A DNA stretch of 22,513 nucleotides from Methylotenera_A sp031399315 (GTDB lineage: Bacteria; Pseudomonadota; Gammaproteobacteria; Burkholderiales; Methylophilaceae): the NCBI GenBank assembly GCA_031399315.1, contig JANNOS010000001.1:1-22513 (forward strand), read 5' to 3'. Every line of letters starts with the position of its first letter. The first letter of the stretch is position 1. Below, one piece after another: positions 14,347 through 21,436 of the stretch. Position numbers and translations under genes: made by a program. The notes under the pieces were generated by a model. The model saw only the letters and a program-made list of their open reading frames with translations. It was not told the origin of the DNA and did not search any database.

Positions 14347-15162
14347 ATGACCAGTCAAACCTCCACCGTAATCGATATTTTTATACAGAAAAATGTAGTC
14401 AATCCTGCTGCTTATGCGGTTGATTTGCCAATTAAAAAACGTGAACTCAATGGTTTGCACTTACAGGTTGCGCAGTTATCTAACCCCGTAGCAGAAAAAA
14501 AATCATCCGCATGGTTAACCATTGCCTTGGTATTGCTTGCACATGCGCTGGTTATTTATTTACTAAGTATGCAAAAACCGCTTGAGAAAATACAATATAA
14601 CCCAGTAAAACCGATGATGGTGAGCATCATTGCGCCACCCTCGCCAGAGCCTGAAATCGTACCAATCATTGAGCCGCCAAAACCTGAGCCTAAACCCATC
14701 GTAAAACCAAAAAAAGTGGTTGAGAAAATTCTGCCAATTGAAAAACCTGTAGAGCGCTTGATAGAGGCTACCACTGAGCCACCTAAAGAAGAAATAACCA
14801 AACCAGAAGCCGCGCCAGTATTGGTTGCTGAGCCAGCTAAAGCACCACCAAAAGCAGCACCGGTTATTGAAGACAAATATGAAGAGCCGCGTTTTGGTGT
14901 TTCTTATTTGAATAACCCTGCGCCCGATTATCCAGCCTTATCGCGTCGCCAAGGTGAAGAAGGTCGCGTATTAATGAAAGTGTTGGTGTCTGCCGAAGGT
15001 GCTGCAGAAGATGTGCAGATTGAAAAAAGTAGCGGATCTGACAGATTGGATAATGCTGCCGTGAGTGCGGTAAAGCGCTGGCGCTTTATTCCAGCTAAAA
15101 AGAACAATCAACCATTGAGCGCCTATGTGCTGGTGCCGATAAAATTTTCACTCGATAACTAA
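14347..15162 (+). CDS. tonB: Energy transducer TonB
   Basis: This 271-aa protein carries proton-motive energy from ExbB/ExbD to outer-membrane receptors. Its parts in order are: a cytosolic N-terminal extension of about 55 residues, longer than in E. coli; one membrane helix (SAWLTIALVLLAHALVIYLL); a Pro/Glu/Lys-rich periplasmic spacer with many EP and KP repeats (about residues 90-180); and a C-terminal TonB domain (YLNNPAPDYPALSRRQGEEG, RVLMKVLVSAEG, AVKRWRFIPAK). exbB and exbD follow on the same strand, and two TonB-dependent receptor genes lie within 6.3 kb. The ATG at 14347 has no good Shine-Dalgarno sequence and follows the previous stop by 5 bases, suggesting translational coupling. 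Confidence 0.95.
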   Translation: MTSQTSTVIDIFIQKNVVNPAAYAVDLPIKKRELNGLHLQVAQLSNPVAEKKSSAWLTIALVLLAHALVIYLLSMQKPLEKIQYNPVKPMMVSIIAPPSPEPEIVPIIEPPKPEPKPIVKPKKVVEKILPIEKPVERLIEATTEPPKEEITKPEAAPVLVAEPAKAPPKAAPVIEDKYEEPRFGVSYLNNPAPDYPALSRRQGEEGRVLMKVLVSAEGAAEDVQIEKSSGSDRLDNAAVSAVKRWRFIPAKKNNQPLSAYVLVPIKFSLDN

Positions 15163-15232
15163 TTTAAGCAAACCAATTTAACAAACGCACTTAAACAAAC
15201 TAAACTAAAAATTATATTTAAAAGGAAACCCT

Positions 15233-15985
15233 ATGCAACCTACCGAATTTAATATTCAAGCATTTATTATTGAAGGTGGTTTTGTCACCATCACAGTCGC
15301 GTTAATTCTACTGATTATGTCAGTCGCAAGCTGGTATTTTATGCTGGTAAAAGCCGTGCAAGTTTTAAAAATTAAAACTTCTATTAAGCAATATATGGCC
15401 GCGTTTTGGGCAGCTCCAAACCTGCACACCGCCATCAACACCATCAAAATTGATTCGCCTGCACATCAATTGGCAACTAACGCATTCGATGCTGCGCACC
15501 ATCACCAAACACATGCCGCAAAAAACTTGGCAGAATCTTGCAGCTATGATGAGTTTGTCGCACGCAGTATGCGCCGCAGCTTAAGCCAAACTACCTCGCA
15601 ATTGGATGCCGGATTATCGGTATTGGCCTCAGTGGGTAGTGTTTCACCATTTGTCGGTTTATTCGGCACGGTATGGGGCATTTATCACGCACTGGCCAGC
15701 ATTAGCGCCAGTGGTCAAGCCACACTAGATAAAGTAGCTGGCCCAGTCGGTGAAGCTTTAATTATGACGGCAATTGGTTTAGCCGTTGCGATTCCTGCTG
15801 TGTTGGCTTACAACGCCTTTGTGAAACAAAACCGCGTCATTACCACCATGTTAGATACTTTTGCGCAAGATTTGCACACCTTGCTCACCACAGGCGCGCC
15901 ACTGGTCGTTAAAAACCAAAAATCCAAGCAAGCAAAAAACATGAATGTAGTACAAGCGAATAAGCCAGTAGGGGCAGCAGCATGA
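15233..15985 (+). CDS. exbB: Biopolymer transport protein ExbB (TolQ/MotA family)
   Basis: This 250-aa inner-membrane protein forms the pentameric channel of the TonB motor. It has three membrane helices: TITVALILLIMSVASWYFML at the N-terminus, then the conserved SVSPFVGLFGTVWGIYHAL and EALIMTAIGLAVAIPAVLAY segments. The cytosolic loop between helices 1 and 2 is typical. The last 30 residues are polar and variable. A strong AAAGGAAA site precedes the ATG at 15233. Its stop overlaps the exbD start as ATGA. Confidence 0.95.
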   Translation: MQPTEFNIQAFIIEGGFVTITVALILLIMSVASWYFMLVKAVQVLKIKTSIKQYMAAFWAAPNLHTAINTIKIDSPAHQLATNAFDAAHHHQTHAAKNLAESCSYDEFVARSMRRSLSQTTSQLDAGLSVLASVGSVSPFVGLFGTVWGIYHALASISASGQATLDKVAGPVGEALIMTAIGLAVAIPAVLAYNAFVKQNRVITTMLDTFAQDLHTLLTTGAPLVVKNQKSKQAKNMNVVQANKPVGAAA

Positions 15986-16410
15986 TCGGCGGGCATTCAT
16001 TCAGCAGCGACTCATCGCTAAATTCGCACACGCAACCGATGAGCGAAATCAACACCACACCTTTAGTGGACGTGATGCTTGTGCTATTGGTGATATTTAT
16101 TATCACCGCGCCATTATTGACGCATGCGGTCAAAATTGATTTACCACAAGCGACCAGCCAGCCTTTGCCAGATAAGCCAGAGGTCATTTCACTGTCCATT
16201 GACGGCACAGGCAAAACGTATTGGAATGATATGCCGTTGGTGCAAGGCGAATTAAAACAAAAGCTATTGCAAATAGCAGAGCAAAATCCACAGCCAGAAT
16301 TGAACATTCGTGCCGATAAAGAAACGCGCTACCAAATTTTGGCTGAAGTGATGGCCGATGCGCAAAATGCAGGCGTGACCAAATTAGGCTTTGTGAGCGA
16401 GCCAAATTAA
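15982..16410 (+). CDS. exbD: Biopolymer transport protein ExbD (TolR family)
   Basis: This 142-aa protein has a short cytosolic N-terminus, one membrane helix bearing the conserved aspartate (NTTPLVDVMLVLLVIFIIT) that carries protons, and a periplasmic domain ending in LAEVMADAQNAGVTKLGFVS. It works with ExbB inside TonB complexes. The 4-base ATGA overlap with exbB implies coupled translation. Confidence 0.95.
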   Translation: MIGGHSFSSDSSLNSHTQPMSEINTTPLVDVMLVLLVIFIITAPLLTHAVKIDLPQATSQPLPDKPEVISLSIDGTGKTYWNDMPLVQGELKQKLLQIAEQNPQPELNIRADKETRYQILAEVMADAQNAGVTKLGFVSEPN

Positions 16411-16447
16411 TTTGCCGCATGGGTGCTTAACCCGTTAGCGAAATTAG

Positions 16448-16486
16448 ATGCCCTGCAGACCAATATTCATGCGGTCTACAGAGCAT
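16448..16486 (+). repeat. Hairpin after exbD, related to the 3543-3587 hairpin
   Basis: Arms 16448-16461 and 16473-16486 pair at 12 of 14 positions across an 11-base loop. The arms begin ATGCCCTGC and end CAGAGCAT, as in the hairpin at 3543-3587. No T run follows, so it is a doubtful Rho-independent terminator; it may be a family of 3' hairpins or an mRNA-stabilising element. Confidence 0.55.
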
Positions 16487-16520
16487 GCATTTGAATGGTG
16501 ATATTTAAAAGGAGCTAGCT

Positions 16521-16661
16521 ATGGAGACTTTTATAGATCAAGTATGGGTGACGCTGATGTCTGCATTTGTTGTATTGGGGTTTTTTTTAGGTTCGATGGT
16601 TTGCTCAATTTGGCGGGTTAAAGTTTTTTTCAAAGCACAAGCTGAAAGAGCACAAAGATAA
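16521..16661 (+). CDS. 46-aa single-pass membrane microprotein
   Basis: A 46-codon frame starts with ATG and has a strong AAAAGGAG site 7 bases upstream. It encodes a short acidic N-terminus (METFIDQVWV), one hydrophobic helix (TLMSAFVVLGFFLGSMVCSI) and a basic C-terminal tail (WRVKVFFKAQAERAQR). The positive-inside rule suggests a cytosolic C-terminus. It lies 110 bases after exbD and before the next Fur operator, so it is probably the last gene of unit 1. I do not recognise a family. The ribosome-binding site and the clean membrane topology make chance unlikely. Confidence 0.68.
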   Translation: METFIDQVWVTLMSAFVVLGFFLGSMVCSIWRVKVFFKAQAERAQR

Positions 16662-16701
16662 TCTGCTAAGAAGTTTTAAGGTTTAGCATAAATATTAAGT
16701 T

Positions 16702-16743
16702 AAATAAGAATCATTATCATTTAAATCAAAATTGTTGTATAAT
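16702..16743 (+). promoter_or_regulatory. Fur-box-like operator and promoter of azurin unit (unit 2)
   Basis: AAATAAGAATCATTATCATT (16702-16721) is identical over 20 bases to the operator before unit 1. A perfect TATAAT lies at 16738-16743; the best -35 at an 18-base spacing is TTATCA (16714-16719), inside the operator. Fur binding would therefore block the -35 region. No other Fur box lies between here and the heme-type receptor gene. Confidence 0.82.
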
Positions 16744-16853
16744 CATTTGGCGAATTTGTAAAAAACCAGCCAGCCACCGTACCTAAGACTATTTTAGGGT
16801 TGCCTTTAGCAAGCTAAATTTATTTTTTTAATTTAACTTTAAAGGAAGTCATC

Positions 16854-17330
16854 ATGAGCACTCAAAAACTATTCTCAGTTTCAGTCATTTTATTCTTACT
16901 ATCCGCTTATATATTAGCTACCACGCCAAAAGCACAAGCTGCAAGCGCTTGCGAAATAAACGTTGACTCAACCGATGCAATGACATTTAGCGTAAAAGAA
17001 ATTAGCGTGCCTAAAACTTGCAAAGATTTCACTATCAATTTAAAACACGTGGGAAAAATGCCTAAAACCGTTATGGGGCATAACTTGGTGATTAGCAAAG
17101 AAGCTGACCAAGCTGGTGTGATTGAAGATGGTAACAAAGCAGGTATTGCGGGTGACTATGTAAAAGCCAAAGATGCGCGTGTGATTGCATCTACCAAAAT
17201 TATTGGCGGTGGCGAAGCGGCTAGCACAAAATTTGCAGTGGCTAAATTAAACGCAACAGATAAATTTACATTTTATTGCTCTTTTCCAGGCCACGCATTT
17301 GGTATGAAAGGCGCTGTTAAGTTGGTGTAA
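16854..17330 (+). CDS. Azurin (type 1 copper protein)
   Basis: This 158-aa protein is a periplasmic blue copper electron carrier. A signal peptide of about 29 residues ends in AQA. The mature part resembles azurin throughout: the disulfide pair C33/C56, the MGHN motif with copper ligand H76 and carbonyl G75, and the C-terminal YCSFPGHAFGMKG with ligands C142, H147 and M151. In methylotrophs azurins can take electrons from amine or alcohol dehydrogenases. The AAAGGAAG ribosome-binding site is strong. Unusually, the promoter is overlapped by a Fur operator and the next genes encode a heme-type receptor and its partner, so this azurin should be induced by iron starvation. Confidence 0.95.
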   Translation: MSTQKLFSVSVILFLLSAYILATTPKAQAASACEINVDSTDAMTFSVKEISVPKTCKDFTINLKHVGKMPKTVMGHNLVISKEADQAGVIEDGNKAGIAGDYVKAKDARVIASTKIIGGGEAASTKFAVAKLNATDKFTFYCSFPGHAFGMKGAVKLV

Positions 17331-17352
17331 TTCATTTATCTTTTTTGCATTG

Positions 17353-17376
17353 GCTAGAGAGCATCTACTCTCTAGC
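17353..17376 (+). terminator. Hairpin after azurin, possible partial terminator
   Basis: GCTAGAGAG (17353-17361) and CTCTCTAGC (17368-17376) form a perfect 9-bp stem with a 6-base loop, followed by TTGTCGTTATTTT. The T run is interrupted, so it may act as a weak terminator or 3'-end stabiliser that lowers expression of the receptor relative to azurin. Confidence 0.55.
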
Positions 17377-17401
17377 TTGTCGTTATTTTATTCATGTAGC
17401 C

Positions 17402-17428
17402 AGCCAACGAGTGTTTCTTCTGTAGCCA
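17402..17428 (+). promoter_or_regulatory. Leader element, copy 1, before the heme-type receptor gene
   Basis: This 27-base segment starts AGCCAACGAGT and ends GTAGCCA, and matches the segment at 21382-21408 at 23 of 27 positions. It contains direct AGCCA repeats 22 bases apart. It ends 21 bases before the start codon. Its CTTCTG (17417-17422) can pair with the Shine-Dalgarno CAGGAG (17439-17444), including one G-U pair. Confidence 0.55.
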
Positions 17429-17449
17429 GCGAATTAAACAGGAGTTCAC

Positions 17450-19750
17450 ATGATGTTGTATTTATCCAGAAAACGTATTGCTGTGGCTGTGATGTTCGCA
17501 TTGAATGCGGCCAGCCAGTCCATACCAGTCCAAGCCCAAGAGGAAGCTCAATCATCCCCTGCGCCTCAACTTATCGCGCAATCCGCTGACGCATTGCCAG
17601 AGGTGACGGTAACGGCAACGCGCAAAGAAACAGCCGTTGACCAAGTGCCCGCCACCATTACCGTGATTGATCAACAAACTATTCAGCGAAAAATAGGTGC
17701 GGATGAAGCAGATTTGTTTAAAGATCAGCCTGATGTGACGTTCGCACGAGATTTGCGTCGATTTGGCGCGACTCGACTGAATATTCGCGGGTTGGAAGAT
17801 AACCGCATTATTCAAATGGTGGATGGCGTACGTCTGCCCGATGTCTATGATAGCGGTGGCCCTACCAACTTTACATTTAGCGGCCCGCTCACAGTTTCTC
17901 AAGATTTTTTGAAGCAAGTTGAGATATTGCGCGGTTCGGCATCTACGCTTTATGGGTCTGATGCTCTGGGCGGTGTGGTTGGCTATGTCACACTTGATCC
18001 GCAAGATATTATCAAGGCTGGCAACGATCATGGTGCTGTATATCGTTTTGGCTTTACGGGCGAAAACGACGGGGTCACGAATAGCATATTAGGTGCGTGG
18101 CGAGGTGATAAAGTCGAGTTAATGTTGGGTTATTCCCATACGCAAGCAAACCAGCTAGATAATCGTGGTAATGATGGCGGCACTAGCCGCTTCCGTAGTA
18201 AGCCTAATCCGCAAGACATCACCGACGATGGCGCCATTGCCAAAGTAATTGTTCATCCTGTGGATGATCACAAAGTGACATTGACGCTGGAAGGACGTAA
18301 CCAGGAAGCCGAGGTCGATGTGAAGCGACTCACCAGTAATTTACCCAGGGTGACTGCGATGACTGGAGAGGATGAAAGTGATCGCTGGCGCGCTAGCGTA
18401 GAGTGGCAACATACACCGCAGAATCGTTTTTATGATGCACTCAATCTAAAACTGTTTAGACAAGTGGCGCAAACCAGCAACGACAATTTGCAAACCCGTA
18501 GCAATACAACGGCAACCTGCTCTGCAGTGACAGCAGGCATCAATCAGTGTCTGATTGACCAAGGTTTTGATATGACGCAGGAAAGCTACGGTGCCAATAT
18601 ATTATTCAATTCGGCCACTACTTTATTCCAGCAAAACCATTTGTTTACTTATGGCTTGGATTTTTCAAGATTGAAAACGACTGAAATTCGCGATTTAACC
18701 CGTTACAACTTAACCACAGGTACAGTGAGCAATACTTTAGCCGGGGATACATACCCCGTGAGAGATTTCCCTAAAGGCACTACCGATACTCTGGGGATTT
18801 ATGTTCAAGATGAGATTACGGGCTTGATGGATAATCGGTTAAGCCTTATTCCCGCCATTCGTTATGACAGACGTGAACTAGAACCACAAGTAGATAGCTT
18901 ATTCCAAAGCACACTCACCGCCAATAATCGCACGGTTGAAGACAAAAAAGAGTCCCGTTTCTCGCCTAAGTTTGGTGCTATCTGGAAGCTAGACCCCGTG
19001 TGGTCACTCTATAGTCAATTAGCCACTGGTTTTAGAGCACCTAATTATAATGAGGTGAATGGTTCTTTCCGCAATGCGGTACAGCAATACGCCATTAGCC
19101 CTAACACCAATCTTAAGCCAGAAACCAGTGTTGGCTTAGAGCTTGGCACACGCTGGCAAGCGGCTGATGTGCGTGGTCAAGTGTCTGTTTACGATAATCA
19201 CTATCAAGATTTCATCGAAAATATTGCACTGACTTGTCCCGCAGACCCACGTTGTATCAGTGGCGTTGCCAATACCTTTATCAATGACAATATTTCACGC
19301 GTGCGCATCTATGGCGCAGAAGCGCGTTCGCAATGGGATTTTGCCAGCGGCTGGCGCTTAGATGGTGCGATTGCTTACACGCACGGTCAAAATGAGTCAG
19401 ACCATCAACCGCTGAATAGTATTGAACCTGCTCGCCTCAGTATTGGACTGCAGCGTGATATGGGTGAGTGGGGCGCAGAGGCGCGTGTACGCAGTGCACG
19501 CGCAGTGAGTCGTGTCGATGAAACTAACGGTGACCACTATAAGCCTGCAGGCTACAGTGTTGTGAATCTTGCTGCGTGGTGGAAGCCATTTAAAGATGCT
19601 CAGTTGGATGTTGCTTTAAATAATTTGTTGGATAAAAAATATTATTTGTGGAGTGATATTCGTCAAGCCGATGCAATCAACCCAGTGGGCGTTGATTTTT
19701 ATTCCCAGCCTGGCAGAAATCTTTCCGCCAGTTTTAGTTATCAATTTTAG
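17450..19750 (+). CDS. TonB-dependent receptor, heme/hemoglobin family
   Basis: This 766-aa outer-membrane receptor has a signal peptide (cleavage near VQA-QEE, residue 29), a TonB box EVTVTATR (residues 51-58), a plug domain (about 60-170, with LNIRGLEDNRIIQMVDGVRL and EILRGSASTLYGSDALGG) and a 22-strand barrel ending in FSYQF with terminal Phe. The FRAP motif is at residues 528-531; the NPNL motif is changed to NTNL (552-555). Heme receptors usually have a histidine between the two, but none is present here (531-552). HemP and TonB-ExbBD upstream support heme uptake, but the missing histidine leaves the substrate open. ATG at 17450 follows AGGAG by 5 bases; a second ATG at 17453 is equally possible. 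Confidence 0.9.
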   Translation: MMLYLSRKRIAVAVMFALNAASQSIPVQAQEEAQSSPAPQLIAQSADALPEVTVTATRKETAVDQVPATITVIDQQTIQRKIGADEADLFKDQPDVTFARDLRRFGATRLNIRGLEDNRIIQMVDGVRLPDVYDSGGPTNFTFSGPLTVSQDFLKQVEILRGSASTLYGSDALGGVVGYVTLDPQDIIKAGNDHGAVYRFGFTGENDGVTNSILGAWRGDKVELMLGYSHTQANQLDNRGNDGGTSRFRSKPNPQDITDDGAIAKVIVHPVDDHKVTLTLEGRNQEAEVDVKRLTSNLPRVTAMTGEDESDRWRASVEWQHTPQNRFYDALNLKLFRQVAQTSNDNLQTRSNTTATCSAVTAGINQCLIDQGFDMTQESYGANILFNSATTLFQQNHLFTYGLDFSRLKTTEIRDLTRYNLTTGTVSNTLAGDTYPVRDFPKGTTDTLGIYVQDEITGLMDNRLSLIPAIRYDRRELEPQVDSLFQSTLTANNRTVEDKKESRFSPKFGAIWKLDPVWSLYSQLATGFRAPNYNEVNGSFRNAVQQYAISPNTNLKPETSVGLELGTRWQAADVRGQVSVYDNHYQDFIENIALTCPADPRCISGVANTFINDNISRVRIYGAEARSQWDFASGWRLDGAIAYTHGQNESDHQPLNSIEPARLSIGLQRDMGEWGAEARVRSARAVSRVDETNGDHYKPAGYSVVNLAAWWKPFKDAQLDVALNNLLDKKYYLWSDIRQADAINPVGVDFYSQPGRNLSASFSYQF

Positions 19751-19775
19751 GCAGTCATTTTTTTAAGGATTAAAC

Positions 19776-20966
19776 ATGTTAAGACCTCTATTTATATATG
19801 CAGCCATGGCATTGAGTTTGACTGCGCTAGTTGCAGTAGCGCAGCCAGATGACGTAACAGGCAATAGCGGTCATCAATCCGCAACTGCAGAAAGACAATA
19901 CACATTTGCGTGGAATTTTACCGATAGCACCGACTTAAAACCGCGTGGCGGATCATCTAAGGGTGTGCCAGTGACGCTGGATACGCAGCCAAGCCCTGCA
20001 TGGTTAAAGCTACAAGAAGTTGGCATTAGCAATTTAGAGCGTGATAGACGCGCGATTTTAGCCATGGTGGGCGAGTACAAAGTGAGCTTTGATTTTATCG
20101 AAGTGGCGGGCTTCACGGAGAATTACAAACCAATAGCGCCTTACCAAAGTTGGGCCACCGAGAAAGTGTATGTGCTTGAAGATAAAGGTGAGTTTATCTC
20201 CTTGCAGCATATTTTAGTCATGCAAACTGTAAATGCTGATGGCAAGCTGAATCCGGCTATGGTGACCAAGCATTGGCGGCAAGATTGGCAATTTCAACCC
20301 AAACAGGTATTGGTGTTTAAAGGGCATGGTACATGGCTTGCCGAGGCCGTTCCTGCCGCGCAACAAAAAGACGCTTGGTCACAAACAGTGTATCAAGTGG
20401 ATGATTCACCACGTTATGGCGGTGTGACCAGTTGGCAGCATTTTGGCAACTTCTCAAGTTGGAACAATCAAGATGCTTGGCGCCCGTTGCCAAGACGCGA
20501 ATACACGGTGCGTAACGATTACCAAGTGTTACTGGGTAGTAACCGCCATATTATTTTGCCAACAGGCTGGGTGCACGAGCAGCAAAATAATAAAGTGGCG
20601 CTGGATAAAGACAGCAAAGAGGTAAAACCCAATGCGACAAACCCTGTGATTGCACGTGAAATGGGCTTTAACCGTTATGAGCGCATTAAAGGTTACGACT
20701 TTGCGCTGGGTGACACTTACCTTAAAAATACCGAGCCATTTTGGCGCGAAATACGCCAACAATGGACGAATTTAAGTCAGAAAAAAATGCCTATCCATTT
20801 GCGTGCACCAGCCGACAAAGACGGTTTGTATGTTGTGCCATTTAACTATGCGCAAGAGTTAAACACGGGCACGCAACAAACCCCTGAAGAAATGGCCAAA
20901 TTTGCTAAAAAAACGGTGGCAGATTATTTAGCAAAAGAAGGTGATGCTGTAAACACGCGATATTAA
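19776..20966 (+). CDS. Exported protein, DUF6607-like, partner of the heme-type receptor
   Basis: This 396-aa protein has an N-terminal signal peptide (LSLTALVAVAQ, cleavage near VAQ). The remainder is soluble, rich in Trp and Tyr, with stretches such as RDRRAILAMVGEYKVSFDF, PYQSWATEKVYVLEDKGEF, SLQHILVMQT and YTVRNDYQVLLGSNRHIILP. From memory these resemble the DUF6607 family, whose function is not known to me; I could not check this. The gene starts 25 bases after the receptor stop with an AAGGA site, so the two are translated from one message. A periplasmic role in handling what the receptor imports is an inference only. Confidence 0.75.
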   Translation: MLRPLFIYAAMALSLTALVAVAQPDDVTGNSGHQSATAERQYTFAWNFTDSTDLKPRGGSSKGVPVTLDTQPSPAWLKLQEVGISNLERDRRAILAMVGEYKVSFDFIEVAGFTENYKPIAPYQSWATEKVYVLEDKGEFISLQHILVMQTVNADGKLNPAMVTKHWRQDWQFQPKQVLVFKGHGTWLAEAVPAAQQKDAWSQTVYQVDDSPRYGGVTSWQHFGNFSSWNNQDAWRPLPRREYTVRNDYQVLLGSNRHIILPTGWVHEQQNNKVALDKDSKEVKPNATNPVIAREMGFNRYERIKGYDFALGDTYLKNTEPFWREIRQQWTNLSQKKMPIHLRAPADKDGLYVVPFNYAQELNTGTQQTPEEMAKFAKKTVADYLAKEGDAVNTRY

Positions 20967-21044
20967 TTTAAACAATATGCCACTGAATTAAATCATTCTA
21001 AAGCAGGCCTGTTTATTTTAAATAGCTTAAGAACACCTTTAATC

Positions 21045-21132
21045 CGTCATTCTGAGTGAAACGAGACCGTAAAGGTCTTCGCCGCCAATCTAAACCGCTG
21101 AAGCGGTAAGATTGAGCGCGAAAGAATCCAGA
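21045..21132. repeat. Intergenic repeat element A (CGTCATTCTGAG type)
   Basis: The element begins CGTCATTCTGAGTGAAACGA and ends GAAAGAATCCAG, a form seen as dispersed intergenic repeats in many bacterial genomes. It contains a small hairpin GACC/GGTC and a longer interrupted one, CAATCT..ACCGCT pairing with AGCGGT.AGATTG (21086-21114). Copy number in this genome cannot be judged from one window. Confidence 0.6.
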
Positions 21133-21139
21133 TTTTGTT

Positions 21140-21302
21140 GTCATTCCCGCGTAGGCGGGAATCTAGGTAGCTCACATGCTTAGCTTGGTTTAATAAACCA
21201 CCACTTTAAGTGCCACCTTGCCTAGATTCCCGCCTACGCACCACAAGGGTACTCCGACTTGCTAAGTGCTAAAGCACTTGCAAAATCGTATGCGGGAATG
21301 AC
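21140..21302. repeat. Intergenic repeat element B with terminal inverted repeats
   Basis: The 163-base element is bounded by GTCATTCCCGC (21140-21150) and GCGGGAATGAC (21292-21302), an 11-base inverted repeat. Inside, a 19-base sequence at 21149-21167 recurs inverted at 21221-21239, and smaller hairpins are nested (ATTCCCGC/GCGGGAAT at 21143-21162; AAGTGCT/AGCACTT at 21264-21279). It has no coding capacity and resembles a REP/MITE-like non-autonomous element. Confidence 0.75.
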
Positions 21303-21323
21303 GTGGTTTGGCTTGATTTATTG

Positions 21324-21342
21324 AATGATAATAGTTATCATT
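21324..21342 (+). promoter_or_regulatory. Fur-box-like palindrome before the siderophore-type receptor (unit 3)
   Basis: AATGATAA-TAG-TTATCATT is a perfect 8-base inverted repeat and matches the Fur consensus half-sites. A promoter is less clear: TTAACA (21341-21346) with TATTAA (21365-21370) at 18-base spacing is the best pair I see. It differs in sequence from the two identical operators before units 1 and 2. Confidence 0.82.
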
Positions 21343-21381
21343 AACAAGTTTTGATTCATCAGATTATTAATCAACTAATAT

Positions 21382-21408
21382 AGCCAACGAGTATCACTCC
21401 TGTAGCCA
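21382..21408 (+). promoter_or_regulatory. Leader element, copy 2, before the siderophore-type receptor gene
   Basis: AGCCAACGAGT...CTCCTGTAGCCA is the second copy of the segment at 17402-17428, again with AGCCA repeats 22 bases apart. It ends 28 bases before the start codon. ACTCC (21396-21400) can pair with GGAGT (21426-21430) of the Shine-Dalgarno region. Confidence 0.55.
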
Positions 21409-21436
21409 ATTTTATTTATTTAAGGGGAGTTTTACT

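Larger units (their letters stand above)
20967..21436. other. 470-base intergenic region with repeat elements, operator and leader
   Basis: No coding frame is convincing here. From left to right it holds an AT-rich tail after the DUF6607-like gene, two adjoining intergenic repeat elements (21045-21132 and 21140-21302), a Fur-box-like palindrome (21324-21342) and the receptor leader element (21382-21408). Confidence 0.75.

Noticed and set aside
21140..21302. CRISPR array or integron-type attachment site
   Set aside because: The repeats are inverted, not evenly spaced direct repeats, and there is no cas or integrase gene nearby; a REP/MITE-like element fits better.
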